Origin: Lutibacter sp. B2
GTDB taxonomy: Bacteria; Bacillota; Clostridia; Peptostreptococcales; Thermotaleaceae
DNA: 42,524 nucleotides
Reading direction: 5' to 3'
Assembly: GCA_015686845.1 (NCBI GenBank)
Contig: JADPRS010000031.1
Coordinates: 1-42,524, forward strand
The translations under genes were made by a program, and so were the position numbers. Positions 29,399 to 38,874 of the stretch are shown piece by piece. The notes under the pieces are model-generated. The model searched no databases. It was not told the origin of the DNA and worked only from the letters and a program-made list of their open reading frames with translations. Every line of letters begins with the position of its first letter. Within the stretch, counting starts at the first letter, position 1.

Positions 29399-30325
29399 AT
29401 GACACAAAATGAAAAATTCACACAAGAAATGTGGATTCCTATCAATCAAAATGATAGACATAAAGAAAAAATTGTAAGACCTAGTATGACCTATTGGCAG
29501 GATGTTTGGAGAAGACTTAAAAAGAATCCATTAGCTATGATTGGCTTAATTATGATTATCATCGTCTTTTTATTAGCCGTTTTTGGTCCGTTTTTTTCCG
29601 CTTACACATATTCAGACCAAGATCTTATGAGAAGTAGTGAAGGACCTAGTGCACAACATTGGTTTGGGACAGATGGACATGGAAGAGATTTATTTGTACG
29701 TGTTTTATATGGTGCACGTATCTCGCTTACCGTTGCAGTTGTAGCGAGTGTAGTTAACTTCTTTATAGGAATCTTTTATGGAGGAATTTCAGGATATATG
29801 GGCGGAAAAACAGATAATATTATGATGAGAATCGTAGATATTATTTCAACAATTCCGCTAGTACTATATGCCATTATTTTGATGGTTGTATTCAAGCCAG
29901 GACTTACAAGTATTATATTGGCAATAGGAACGATTTACTGGGTAAGGATGGCAAGGATTGTGAGAGGACAAGTATTGAGTTTGAAGGAGCAAGAATATGT
30001 ATTGGCAGCAAAAACCTTAGGTGCAAGTACATCAAGAATACTATTTAGACATTTGATTCCTAATGCTATGGGCCCTATTATTGTAACCATGACGATGATG
30101 ATTCCAAGTGCAATTTTTACAGAATCATTTTTGAGTTTTATTGGACTTGGGGTATCAGCACCTATGTCTTCTTGGGGATCTCTTGCAAGTGATGCATTAG
30201 GAGGACTTAGATCATATCCATATCAATTGCTATTTCCTGCATTGGCGATTTGTGTTACTATGATTGCGTTTAATTTTCTAGGAGACGGATTGAGAGATGC
30301 CCTAGATCCACGCTTACGTAAATAG
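29399..30325 (+). CDS. oppC: peptide ABC transporter permease OppC, operon 2
   Basis: This 308-aa permease partners OppB of operon 2. It keeps the TYWQDVWRRLKKN tail, the HWFGTDGHGRDLF motif and the EAA loop of its operon 1 twin. The N-terminal 20 residues and the first outer loop (DQDLMRSSEGPS versus DQDLEITNQSMS) are the most divergent parts. The ATG follows GGAAGGAGGA. Confidence 0.95.
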   Translation: MTQNEKFTQEMWIPINQNDRHKEKIVRPSMTYWQDVWRRLKKNPLAMIGLIMIIIVFLLAVFGPFFSAYTYSDQDLMRSSEGPSAQHWFGTDGHGRDLFVRVLYGARISLTVAVVASVVNFFIGIFYGGISGYMGGKTDNIMMRIVDIISTIPLVLYAIILMVVFKPGLTSIILAIGTIYWVRMARIVRGQVLSLKEQEYVLAAKTLGASTSRILFRHLIPNAMGPIIVTMTMMIPSAIFTESFLSFIGLGVSAPMSSWGSLASDALGGLRSYPYQLLFPALAICVTMIAFNFLGDGLRDALDPRLRK

Positions 30326-30336
30326 GGGTGATAAAT

Positions 30337-31359
30337 TTGAATAAAGAAAATATATTAGAAGTTAAAAATTTAAGAACATCTTTTTTTACTCATGTAGGAG
30401 AAGTAAAGGCAATAAGAGGCGTGAGTTTTAATTTGAAAAAAGGAGAAGCAATTGGCATAGTAGGGGAATCTGGAAGTGGAAAAAGTGTAACTTCTATGTC
30501 TATTATGAAGCTACTTCAGCATCCAGGAAAGATTATAGGCGGAGATATTTTATTTAAAGAAAAAAGTATTGTAAACACATCTGAAAAAGAAATGCAATCG
30601 ATTAGAGGAAATGAAATTGCAATGATTTTTCAAGACCCTATGACTTCACTAAATCCAGTATATACAATAGGAAACCAAATAAAGGAGGCTATTACAAGGC
30701 ATCAAAATGTAAATAGAGAAGAAGCTAAAAATAAGGCAATTGAGATGCTAAAAATTGTGGGTATTCCATCTCCCAGTGATAGAATCAATCAATATCCTCA
30801 TGAATTTAGTGGTGGAATGAGACAACGTGCTATGATTGCAATGGCTCTTTCTTGTGAACCATCCCTATTAATTGCAGATGAACCTACAACTGCATTGGAT
30901 GTAACCATACAAGCGCAGATTTTAGAGTTAATGAAAAAATTAAAAAAAGAAATAAATACATCCATTATAATGATTACCCATGATTTAGGTGTGGTTGCAG
31001 ATGTATGTAGTAGAATTATCGTTATGTATGGAGGATTAATCATGGAAGAAGGAACAACAGAAGAGATTTTTTATAATCCTAAACATCCATATACGATGGG
31101 GCTGTTAAAGTCTATTCCACGATTAGATTTAGGAGAAAATCAGAGATTGGTTCCAATAGAAGGTTCTCCTCCTGATTTATTAAAGCCACCTATAGGGTGT
31201 CCATTTGCTGCAAGATGTCCTTATGCTATGAAAATATGTGAGAAAAATCAACCACCTTATTTCGAAACAGATAAGAATCATCGTTCCATGTGTTGGTTGC
31301 TTCATGAAGATGCCCCTAAAGTAGAAGTAGACACTTGTGTCAAGAGGGGGAAAATATAA
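30337..31359 (+). CDS. oppD: peptide ABC transporter ATPase OppD, operon 2
   Basis: This 340-aa ATPase has Walker A (GESGSGKS), signature ([12 protein letters not shown]), Walker B ([12 protein letters not shown]), switch His (ITHDLGVV) and the C-terminal GCPFAARC. The start is TTG at 30337, 6 nt after AGGGGTGA, giving the same length as OppD of operon 1; an in-frame GTG three codons earlier lies in the ribosome site. The stop overlaps the oppF start (TAATG). Confidence 0.95.
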   Translation: MNKENILEVKNLRTSFFTHVGEVKAIRGVSFNLKKGEAIGIVGESGSGKSVTSMSIMKLLQHPGKIIGGDILFKEKSIVNTSEKEMQSIRGNEIAMIFQDPMTSLNPVYTIGNQIKEAITRHQNVNREEAKNKAIEMLKIVGIPSPSDRINQYPHEFSGGMRQRAMIAMALSCEPSLLIADEPTTALDVTIQAQILELMKKLKKEINTSIIMITHDLGVVADVCSRIIVMYGGLIMEEGTTEEIFYNPKHPYTMGLLKSIPRLDLGENQRLVPIEGSPPDLLKPPIGCPFAARCPYAMKICEKNQPPYFETDKNHRSMCWLLHEDAPKVEVDTCVKRGKI

Positions 31360-32339
31360 TGAATAAAAGTAAAGATGTATTATTAGAAGTAAGAAATTTA
31401 AAAAAATATTTTGCTATGAAAAAGGGTTTTTTTGGAGGAAATACACAATACGTAAAAGCGGTAGATGATGTGAGCTTTTACATAAAAAGAGGAGAAACTT
31501 TAGGACTTGTAGGAGAATCAGGATGTGGAAAATCTACGACAGGAAGAACTTTGATTCGATTATATAGACCAACAGATGGAGAAATTATCTATGGTGGAAA
31601 AGATATTTCGAAAATGGATGATAAAGAACTAATTCCCTATAGAAAAAAAATACAAATGATTTTTCAAGATCCTTATGCATCGTTAAATACGCGTATGACA
31701 ATAGGAGATATTATTGGGGAAGCACTAGATATTCATAAAATTGCAACGGGTAAAGAAAAGACAGAGATTGTACATGATTTATTATCAAGAGTTGGGTTAT
31801 CGCCAGATCATGCTATACGATATCCTCACGAATTTAGCGGAGGGCAAAGACAGCGTATTGGAATTGCGAGAGCCCTTGCTGTAAAACCTGAATTTATAAT
31901 CTGTGATGAACCCATATCAGCACTGGACGTATCTATACAAGCACAGGTTGTAAATATGTTATCCGATCTTCAACAGGAATTAGGGCTTACATATCTATTT
32001 ATAGCCCATGATTTGTCCATGGTTCGATATATATCCGATAGAGTGGGTGTTATGTATTTAGGAAAGATTGTAGAAATAGGAGAAAGTGAAGAATTATACG
32101 AGCATCCTGCACATCCTTATACACAGGCATTGTTATCGGCTATTCCTGTTCCTGATCCAGATATAGTGAAAAATAGAAAAAGAATACTGCTAGAAGGAGA
32201 TGTACCCAGTCCTATAAATCCACCTTCTGGCTGTCGATTTAGAACCCGTTGTATGCATGCAATGCCAAAATGTGCAGAGATTGAACCTGTTATGAAGGAA
32301 ATATCATCAGGACATTATGCAGCATGTTACTTATTATAA
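31359..32339 (+). CDS. oppF: peptide ABC transporter ATPase OppF, operon 2
   Basis: This 326-aa ATPase has [32 protein letters not shown] and IAHDLSM, with GCRFRTRC near the end. The ATG overlaps the oppD stop and has AGAGGGGGA upstream. Compared with operon 1, the largest change is in the loop after the first strand ([13 protein letters not shown] versus KKGFIRSKIDYVK). Confidence 0.95.
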   Translation: MNKSKDVLLEVRNLKKYFAMKKGFFGGNTQYVKAVDDVSFYIKRGETLGLVGESGCGKSTTGRTLIRLYRPTDGEIIYGGKDISKMDDKELIPYRKKIQMIFQDPYASLNTRMTIGDIIGEALDIHKIATGKEKTEIVHDLLSRVGLSPDHAIRYPHEFSGGQRQRIGIARALAVKPEFIICDEPISALDVSIQAQVVNMLSDLQQELGLTYLFIAHDLSMVRYISDRVGVMYLGKIVEIGESEELYEHPAHPYTQALLSAIPVPDPDIVKNRKRILLEGDVPSPINPPSGCRFRTRCMHAMPKCAEIEPVMKEISSGHYAACYLL

Positions 32340-32372
32340 TAAGCATATAAAATATATGAAGGAGGAATAAAA

Positions 32373-33986
32373 TTGAAAAGAAGAACTTTAGCTTTGATTC
32401 TTGTTTTCGCAATGTCAATGACTATGTTTGCTTGTGGACCTAAAGAAACTGAAAAAACACAAAATGTATTAAAATGGAATTTAGGGTCTGAACCAAAGAC
32501 CATAGACCCTCAGCTTAACAGTGCATCTGATGGAGGTCATATTATAAATAATATGTATGAAGGACTAATGAGAGAAGTGGATGGAAAATTACAGCCAGCC
32601 GCAGCTGAGCGATATGAGGTATCTGATGATGGCCTAACGTATACTTTTTATTTAAGGGATGAAAAATGGTCAGATGGAGAACCTATAAAAGCAAGTGATT
32701 TTGAATATGCATGGAAGCGGGCGATAGATCCTAATCTTGTACCTGAACCAGCTGAATATGCTTTCCAACTATTCTATGTAAAAGGAGCACAGGAAGCATA
32801 TGAAGGAAAAGGAAGTTTAGATGATGTAGGAATAAAAGCAATAGATGATAAGAAATTACAAGTAACATTAAATGCACCTACAGAATATTTTTTAGAATTA
32901 ACATCATTTTACACTTATATGCCAGTTAGAAAAGACGTGGTAGAAAAAGATCCAGAAGGTTGGGCTAAAAATCCAGAATTAGTAGTATCTAATGGACCTT
33001 TTAAATTAAAAGAGTATGCTTTAGGAGATAAAATTGTATTAGAAAAAAATACGAATTATTATGATGTGGATAAAGTTAAAATCGATACGATTGAAGCCGT
33101 TATGATTGTAGATGAATCTACAGCACTTACAGCTTATGAATCAGGGGAGTTAGATGTATTAGATGAGAAAATCCCTGTTCAAGAGATTCCACGATTAAAA
33201 GAAAGTGATCCTACTTTTAAAATAATTCCTCAAGTAGGAACCTATTATTATATATTTAATGTAACAAAAAAACCTACGGATGATATTCGAGTAAGAAAAG
33301 CATTAACATTAGCTATTGATAGAAAAGCGATTGTAGAAAAAATTACAAAAGCTGGCCAAGTTCCTGCAACCGGATTTGTACCACCAAAACTATATGATGC
33401 AGATAAAAAAGAATTTAGAGAAGTAGCTGGGGATTATGGAATAGACCCAAATAAAGCAAGTGTAGAAGAAGCAAAAGCATTACTTGCAGATGCGGGATAT
33501 CCAGATGGAAAAGGATTGCCAGAGATGGAGTTAATCTATAATACATCTGAATCACATAAAGCAATTGCAGAAGCCATTCAAGAGATGTGGAAAACAAATC
33601 TTGGCGTAAATGTAAAACTTACCAACCAAGAGTGGGCAGTATTTCAAGATACTAGACATCAAGGAAACTTTACTATAGCTAGAGCTGGTTGGTTAGGAGA
33701 TTATGCTGATCCTATGACCATGTTAGACTTGTGGCTGTCTTATTCAGGAAACAATGATGCACAATGGAAAAAACCAGAATATGATAAATTAATCGAAGGT
33801 GCAAAAAAAATCACTGGTAAAGAAAGATTTGATTTACTATATCAAGCAGAAAAAATGATGATGGATGATATGATGGTTATGCCAATTTATTATTACACAA
33901 AACCAGTTATGGTAAAAGAAAGGGTTGGAAATTGGCAAGTAACACCACTTGGACATTGGTTCTTTGGACATGCATCAATTAAATAA
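32373..33986 (+). CDS. oppA: peptide-binding lipoprotein OppA, operon 2
   Basis: This 537-aa lipoprotein (lipobox FAC, Cys21) binds peptides for operon 2. It follows the operon 1 protein closely, with LKWNLGSEPKTIDPQ, the DIRVRKALTLAIDR helix and WLGDYADPMTMLDLWLSYSG. Differences are scattered, including sites in the second lobe (AIAEAIQEMWKTN versus LVGEAIQAMWQDN), so the two may differ in peptide preference. The start is TTG behind AAGGAGGA. A terminator follows. Confidence 0.95.
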   Translation: MKRRTLALILVFAMSMTMFACGPKETEKTQNVLKWNLGSEPKTIDPQLNSASDGGHIINNMYEGLMREVDGKLQPAAAERYEVSDDGLTYTFYLRDEKWSDGEPIKASDFEYAWKRAIDPNLVPEPAEYAFQLFYVKGAQEAYEGKGSLDDVGIKAIDDKKLQVTLNAPTEYFLELTSFYTYMPVRKDVVEKDPEGWAKNPELVVSNGPFKLKEYALGDKIVLEKNTNYYDVDKVKIDTIEAVMIVDESTALTAYESGELDVLDEKIPVQEIPRLKESDPTFKIIPQVGTYYYIFNVTKKPTDDIRVRKALTLAIDRKAIVEKITKAGQVPATGFVPPKLYDADKKEFREVAGDYGIDPNKASVEEAKALLADAGYPDGKGLPEMELIYNTSESHKAIAEAIQEMWKTNLGVNVKLTNQEWAVFQDTRHQGNFTIARAGWLGDYADPMTMLDLWLSYSGNNDAQWKKPEYDKLIEGAKKITGKERFDLLYQAEKMMMDDMMVMPIYYYTKPVMVKERVGNWQVTPLGHWFFGHASIK

Positions 33987-33991
33987 TATAT

Positions 33992-34026
33992 AAAAACAGT
34001 GTATACAATCGTATACACTGTTTTTA
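33992..34026 (+). terminator. terminator of opp operon 2
   Basis: AAAAACAGTGTATAC pairs with its exact complement GTATACACTGTTTTT (15 bp, loop AATC). Confidence 0.85.
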
Positions 34027-34088
34027 TGTAACGTAAACCTCCTTTTGTGAATATTATGAAAGAAGTTATAAAAAAAGGAGGTTTCTAT

Positions 34089-35471
34089 ATGGTGGAATTA
34101 ACTACAATTCACTGGATCTATATAATGATGGTCGTTGTTATATTTGTAGTAATGGTTATGAGAAAAGATATAATAATTCCTTCAATTGTAGGTATATTTT
34201 TAATGGGGTTTGTAGCAAAAAAAACATTATTAGGAGCTACAAAGGCTATATTTGATTCTTTACTTGTTGCAGGAGGAGAATTGCTTGGGATTATTATGAT
34301 TATATCTTGTATTGTAGCTATGTCTAAGGTATTAGAAGAAACTGGAGCAAATCGATTGATGGTTAAACCATTTAGGAAATTTATTAAGACACCAGATGCT
34401 GCATTTTGGTTTATTGGCATTATTATGCTTGTTACATCATGGTTTTTCTGGCCATCTCCAGCAACTGCTTTAGTAGGAGCAGTACTACTACCAGTTGCAC
34501 TTCGCGTAGGATTACCTGCAATCGGAGTTGCAATGTCTATTAATTTATTTGGTCATGGTCTAGCGCTATCTACAGACTATATTATTCAAGGGGCACCAAC
34601 CCTTAATGCAAATGCTGCGGGGGTAAGTGTTGAATCAATAATGAGTAAAGGAACACCCCTATTTTGGGTAATGGGAATTGTAACGATTGTTACAGCTTAT
34701 ATTTTATTAAAAAGAGATATGAGAAAAGGAAAAATTCAAAAATCAGTGATTGATGTATATGATACTGAAGAAAATCAGAATAGTAGTTTTGCTACAAAAT
34801 TTACAGCTCTTTTAGTTCCCCTAGCATTTTTACTAGATATCATTGCTATGTTTAAATTTGAGCTTAGAGGAGGAGATGCTACTGCTTTAATAGGAGGAAC
34901 GGCACTGATTGTATTAATTGTGATTTGTATATTAGAATATAAAGGTGAAGCGTTAGATAAAACGACACAATTTGTACGTGAAGGATTTATGTTTGGCATG
35001 GAGATTTTTGGACCTGTCATTCCAATAGCAGCTTTTTTCTATATGGGCGAGATGGGATCACTTGTAAAAGTTTTAGGAGAAGGGGCATTACCAGTAGGCT
35101 CACAAGGAATTTTATCGGATATGGGCTATGCACTTGCATATATAACACCACTTAATAGGCCACTTGTATCAATTATGGAAATGCTTATAGGTGGAATTAC
35201 AGGGTTTGATGGATCAGGATTTTCAGGAATTGCGCTTGCAGGCTCATTGGCAAAGGTTTTTGGAACTTCTATTCAGGCAAGTATTCCCAAATTAGCTGCA
35301 TTAGGTCAAATTGGAGCTATTTGGATTGGGGGAGGTACTTTAGTTCCTTGGTCATTAATTCCTGTTGCTGCAATTTGTAGAGTTTTACCAATAGATTTAG
35401 CAAGAAGAAATTTTATTCCTGTTATGACTGGTTTGATTGTGACTACGATTGTAGCCATGTTTATTATTTAG
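34089..35471 (+). CDS. multispanning transporter of unknown substrate
   Basis: This 460-aa protein has about eleven hydrophobic segments and almost no soluble domains; one polar loop lies near residues 205-235. Features such as the re-entrant-like stretch FFWPSPATALVGAVLLPVALRVGLPAIGVA and a second similar region near TPLNRPLVSIMEM and GFDGSGFSGIALAGSLA suggest two inverted halves, as in ion-transporter superfamily carriers (GntP, citrate or dicarboxylate type). I cannot name the family with confidence. The ATG at 34089 has AAAGGAGG 7 nt upstream. It has its own terminators on both sides and so is probably transcribed alone. Confidence 0.8.
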   Translation: MVELTTIHWIYIMMVVVIFVVMVMRKDIIIPSIVGIFLMGFVAKKTLLGATKAIFDSLLVAGGELLGIIMIISCIVAMSKVLEETGANRLMVKPFRKFIKTPDAAFWFIGIIMLVTSWFFWPSPATALVGAVLLPVALRVGLPAIGVAMSINLFGHGLALSTDYIIQGAPTLNANAAGVSVESIMSKGTPLFWVMGIVTIVTAYILLKRDMRKGKIQKSVIDVYDTEENQNSSFATKFTALLVPLAFLLDIIAMFKFELRGGDATALIGGTALIVLIVICILEYKGEALDKTTQFVREGFMFGMEIFGPVIPIAAFFYMGEMGSLVKVLGEGALPVGSQGILSDMGYALAYITPLNRPLVSIMEMLIGGITGFDGSGFSGIALAGSLAKVFGTSIQASIPKLAALGQIGAIWIGGGTLVPWSLIPVAAICRVLPIDLARRNFIPVMTGLIVTTIVAMFII

Positions 35472-35479
35472 CTCATATA

Positions 35480-35509
35480 AAAAAACCGAGTTTAATGCTC
35501 GGTTTTTTT
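35480..35509 (+). terminator. terminator of the transporter gene
   Basis: AAAAAACCGAG and CTCGGTTTTTT form an 11-bp stem with a 7-nt loop and a T tail. Confidence 0.8.
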
Positions 35510-35524
35510 ATGTTATCCAGTTTT

Positions 35525-35707
35525 TTAATCTATCACTTGAGGAGGTGAAGTATCAATACTGGATGAAATAGAGGAAGACAAGGATGTCTTTGGAGGAATA
35601 AAATATACGCATTCAGAATGAGGTGTGGAGGATAAAAATGTAACATGTGTTAGATTGCATTTTCCATCTTGTTGAAAAAGACAGTTCAAGGAGCAGTTAA
35701 TGTTCAT
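35525..35707 (-). CDS. small Cys-rich protein (DUF1540-like)
   Basis: This 60-aa protein has four cysteines spaced C-x3-C-x7-C-x15-C (Cys5, 9, 17, 33) in a motif NCSLNCLFQQDGKCNL...ECVYF, like the short DUF1540-type proteins of clostridia, some of which databases misname as hydroxymyristoyl-ACP dehydratase. The cysteines probably bind a metal. The C-terminal 20 residues are Ser-rich and disordered-looking. The ATG at 35707 has AGGAGG 9 nt upstream. A weak sigma-E-like promoter lies 60 nt upstream, so expression in sporulation is possible. Confidence 0.68.
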   Translation of the reverse strand: MNINCSLNCLFQQDGKCNLTHVTFLSSTPHSECVYFIPPKTSLSSSISSSIDTSPPQVID

Positions 35708-35767
35708 CAAGTAAAACGCCTCCTAATGATAGTATTTGAAATAGGGTGAAAATTATAGCTTGAAAAA

Positions 35768-35793
35768 AATGTATGTAATGGATTTGATAATAT
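35768..35793 (-). promoter_or_regulatory. weak sigma-E-like promoter candidate
   Basis: On the minus strand CATACATT (one base off CATACAmT) lies 13 nt after ATATT. The spacing is a base short of the usual value and the DNA is AT-rich, so this is tentative. Confidence 0.22.
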
Positions 35794-35856
35794 TTGATAA
35801 CACTAAAGACATGAGATTGCTGACAAATATTATTAAATAAAAGAGAGGGATATAAA

Positions 35857-36444
35857 ATGATTTTTCCTGATTATGAAAAAACTGGAGTGGTATATCATGT
35901 TATTCATATTACAGACTTAAAAAAAACACTGCAAAATGGAATTAAATATGATGATAAATTTACGTACAAAGCAAATTATGATGGATTTCACGAACTAATA
36001 GACAAATACAGACCGTTGGAGATTCCTAACTTTGTCATTAGAAATAAATCCATTTTTGCCAGTATGAATTTCCCCAAAAAGCATGCATTCCATTCTCATA
36101 GTGCTATATTAGCAATTAAAATTTCCAATGATCAATGCTGGATAGCAAATGAAAACTATGCAAATCAAATTTATGAGCCCTTTGAATTACAAAATATTGA
36201 AGAATTTTCAAAATGTAAAAAGTATCTTGATACAAAAGGAATAGAACTTTTAGAAAAATATTGGCATACTTCATTAAGTTTTAATGAAAATTTAAAAAAG
36301 CGAAAGGATCAAGAAAAAGGATACGATGCGGAGATCCTTATTACACATACCATTCCTCCAGAAGATATTGAAGTTTTATTTATAATATCAGATCATAGAA
36401 TGCTTAGCGTAAAAGAATGGAAAAAGACATTTCTTGTAAAGTGA
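35857..36444 (+). CDS. uncharacterised protein with DarT-like ADP-ribosyltransferase hints
   Basis: This 195-aa soluble protein is not firmly recognised. Its start VYHVIHITDLKKTLQNGI recalls the 'YHxTHxxNLxxILxxGI' opening of DarT/DUF4433-type ADP-ribosyltransferases. Near the end, DAEILITHTIPPEDIEVLFI recalls the strand with the catalytic Glu in that fold (AExLVpxxIPxxxI). Between them are SIFASMNF and a conserved-looking CWIANENYANQIYEPF. No macrodomain antitoxin (DarG type) is adjacent, so if it is an ADP-ribosyltransferase it is an orphan. The ATG follows AGAGAGGG. It is flanked by a minus-strand gene and a terminator. Confidence 0.7.
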   Translation: MIFPDYEKTGVVYHVIHITDLKKTLQNGIKYDDKFTYKANYDGFHELIDKYRPLEIPNFVIRNKSIFASMNFPKKHAFHSHSAILAIKISNDQCWIANENYANQIYEPFELQNIEEFSKCKKYLDTKGIELLEKYWHTSLSFNENLKKRKDQEKGYDAEILITHTIPPEDIEVLFIISDHRMLSVKEWKKTFLVK

Positions 36445-36469
36445 TGTATAATAGAGATGATAAAGGAAG

Positions 36470-36505
36470 ATAACAAATCAACTTATGTTGATTTGTTATT
36501 TTTTG
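36470..36505 (+). terminator. terminator after the DarT-like gene
   Basis: ATAACAAATCAAC pairs with GTTGATTTGTTAT (13 bp, loop TTAT), then TTTTTT. Confidence 0.85.
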
Positions 36506-36536
36506 GAATATATTACATGATTATTACAAATCTTCT

Positions 36537-36573
36537 ACATAAGTTGACATAAGTCTTGTTGCAATGATATAAA
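36537..36573 (+). promoter_or_regulatory. promoter of the amidase gene with overlapping direct repeats
   Basis: TTGACA (36544-36549) and TATAAA (36568-36573) are 18 nt apart. Two copies of ACATAAGT (36537-36544 and 36547-36554) flank and overlap the -35 box with a 10-nt period, one helix turn, as a dimeric regulator site would. Confidence 0.55.
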
Positions 36574-36642
36574 AGTATATATAAAGAAAATATAGTATAC
36601 TTATTAAAAAATGTAGAACGGTAAAAACTAGGGGGACGAGGC

Positions 36643-38733
36643 ATGAAACGTATATTTTCTATTGTGTTGGTGATGATGATTAGTTTGATTATGAGTATTA
36701 CAGCATTTGGACAGAAAGGTGAACAAACGACAATAAGAGTAGATGATGGAATTTCTCATAAAGTACAAGATGTACATGCAGTAAACCTATTGATGGGAGG
36801 AAAAGATGTTTATACAGATGTTCCTTCCGTACTTTATACAATCCAAGGGAAAAGTCGTACGCTTGTACCGATAAGATTTGTTGTTGAAGAATTAGGTGCC
36901 AATATAGATTGGAATCAAGAAAAACAGGAAGCTACAATAAAGACAGATAATAAGGAAATTATACTTAAAATTGATAGCTCTATTGCTTATGTAAATGGTA
37001 GAAAAGTAAATTTACCTGATGGAGTACCTGCAAAACTATTAGGATATCAAGACAAATATAGAACTATGGTTCCACTACGTTTTGTGGTTGAACAATTAGG
37101 AATGGATGTAAACTGGATAGGAGAAACGATGACTGCTACAGTAGATTTACCAAAGCAAGCAGTTAAAGATATTTGGTTTGAACAAGTAGGAGCAACGCCT
37201 TATGTAATGATTAAAACAACTGGAGAAGTAAATGTAAGACCTATGTATTTAGAAGGAAGTAAGTATGGAAGTAAAGATAAGTTGGTAATAGATATTCCAA
37301 ATACAGAATTGGATATTCAAGACCCAAACTTTGAAGATCGTAATGGTGTATCTACAAAAACCATTGGCTTTAATGGGATTTCTGAAATAAGAACATCACT
37401 TTTTGAAACAAAACCTAGAGCAGTTACACGTATTGTAGTTGATTTAGAAATTCCTAGAGGATATCAAATATTTTATGATAAAGAAAATCATGGCATCAAA
37501 ATAGAGTTTACGAATACGGTAAGAGATGTAGGTGTAAAAAAAATAAATGGAATGGATGCTATTGCAATACATACAGATGAAATGCCTGCATTTAATACAA
37601 TAAATTTAGGAAATAGAATGGTTGTAGATATTTTAAATGCAAAATTAAAATATCCCCAAAGTGAAATTGATCTTAATAAGATGGGTGTTAAAAAAATTAG
37701 AATGGCACAATTTGAACCAGATATGAATTATGATAAAGATGATAAAATTGTGCGTGTAGTATTAGATTTAGAAGAAGGGCAGACTGCTGATAATGTATTT
37801 GTTACATATGAAGAAAATGATGTGGTAATTTATGTGAATAATAAGTTGCTTGATAGTTTTGATTATCGTAAAGAGGGCGCAGATCAATCCGTGCTTCAAT
37901 TATCCCTACAAGATCAAGGCAAATATGAAGCTGACTATGCTAATAAGAAATTACGATTATCAGTGCTAAAAAGTGAAGTTGAACTTGATGAGGCTGTTTT
38001 AGATATGGATGATAATGTAGTACAACGTATCGTGATAGATGATTCGAATAGTAAGTATTATTATATAGATGTGTATTTAGCAGATGGAACAACCTATACA
38101 ATAGAGAAACAAAGTGGTGTTACAAATAATATTGTTGTTAATTTTGAGAATAAAATCATGTCAGAGTCTAAATACAAAGGGAAATTAGTGGTATTAGATG
38201 CTGGTCATGGAGGAAAAGATCCAGGAGCACATACTCCAAGATCAAAGATTAACGAAAAAGCATTAGCGCTAGATACAGTAGTAAGATTAAATAAGCTTTT
38301 AGAAGAAGAAGGATTTACTACTTATCTAACTAGAAAAGATGATACGTTCATTGGATTATATGAAAGATCAAGAATGGCAAATGAGTTAAATGCAGATGCA
38401 TTTGTAAGTGTTCATTATAACGCACATTCAGATAAAAACATAAGTGGTGTACAAGTATTATACAATGGAGATGATCCTTCTAGAGATAATAAAAATTTTG
38501 CCACAATAGTTCAAAATTCTTTAATCAATAAATTAAATGCAGTAGATAGAAAAATTGTTCATAGACCTAATTTAGTCGTTATAAGAGAGACAAAGATGCC
38601 AGCCATATTAGCAGAAATGGCATTTTTATCAAATCCTAATGAGGAAGCTTTAGCGGCAACAGAAAGCTATAGACAAAAATGTGCAGAAGCACTTTTAGAT
38701 GGAATTAAGAGATATTTTGATCAAAAACTATAA
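36643..38733 (+). CDS. N-acetylmuramoyl-L-alanine amidase with AMIN-type domains
   Basis: This 696-aa exported enzyme cuts the bond between muramic acid and the peptide in peptidoglycan. A signal peptide (about residues 1-23) precedes a copper-amine-oxidase-like N-terminal domain (about 45-168) with its doubled motif TLVPIRFVVEELGANIDW and TMVPLRFVVEQLGMDVNW. Two or more AMIN-like beta regions follow (about 175-500) for wall binding. The catalytic Amidase_3 domain (about 513-692) shows zinc ligands in DAGHGGKDPG, the Glu in INEKALAL, the His in SVHYNAH, and the catalytic Glu in ILAEMAFLSNP. The ATG follows AGGGGGACGAGG. It lies ahead of a GerMN lipoprotein gene, with a terminator and a promoter between them. 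Confidence 0.94.
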   Translation: MKRIFSIVLVMMISLIMSITAFGQKGEQTTIRVDDGISHKVQDVHAVNLLMGGKDVYTDVPSVLYTIQGKSRTLVPIRFVVEELGANIDWNQEKQEATIKTDNKEIILKIDSSIAYVNGRKVNLPDGVPAKLLGYQDKYRTMVPLRFVVEQLGMDVNWIGETMTATVDLPKQAVKDIWFEQVGATPYVMIKTTGEVNVRPMYLEGSKYGSKDKLVIDIPNTELDIQDPNFEDRNGVSTKTIGFNGISEIRTSLFETKPRAVTRIVVDLEIPRGYQIFYDKENHGIKIEFTNTVRDVGVKKINGMDAIAIHTDEMPAFNTINLGNRMVVDILNAKLKYPQSEIDLNKMGVKKIRMAQFEPDMNYDKDDKIVRVVLDLEEGQTADNVFVTYEENDVVIYVNNKLLDSFDYRKEGADQSVLQLSLQDQGKYEADYANKKLRLSVLKSEVELDEAVLDMDDNVVQRIVIDDSNSKYYYIDVYLADGTTYTIEKQSGVTNNIVVNFENKIMSESKYKGKLVVLDAGHGGKDPGAHTPRSKINEKALALDTVVRLNKLLEEEGFTTYLTRKDDTFIGLYERSRMANELNADAFVSVHYNAHSDKNISGVQVLYNGDDPSRDNKNFATIVQNSLINKLNAVDRKIVHRPNLVVIRETKMPAILAEMAFLSNPNEEALAATESYRQKCAEALLDGIKRYFDQKL

Positions 38734-38741
38734 ATGAAATC

Positions 38742-38777
38742 AAAGATATGCAGCATTGTTTGCATATCTTTTTTTTA
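38742..38777 (+). terminator. terminator of the amidase gene
   Basis: AAAGATATGCA pairs with TGCATATCTTT (11 bp, 8-nt loop) and runs into a T tract. Confidence 0.85.
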
Positions 38778-38811
38778 TGATTCAAAAGAATTAATTTAAA
38801 ATTTATAAATT

Positions 38812-38840
38812 TAGACATACCGCTCCAAAAACAATAATAT
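38812..38840 (+). promoter_or_regulatory. probable promoter of the GerMN gene
   Basis: TAGACA and TAATAT are 17 nt apart, 35 nt before the gene. Confidence 0.48.
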
Positions 38841-38874
38841 AATTTATTAAGATGTTTTGAGGAGGGGGAAATAA

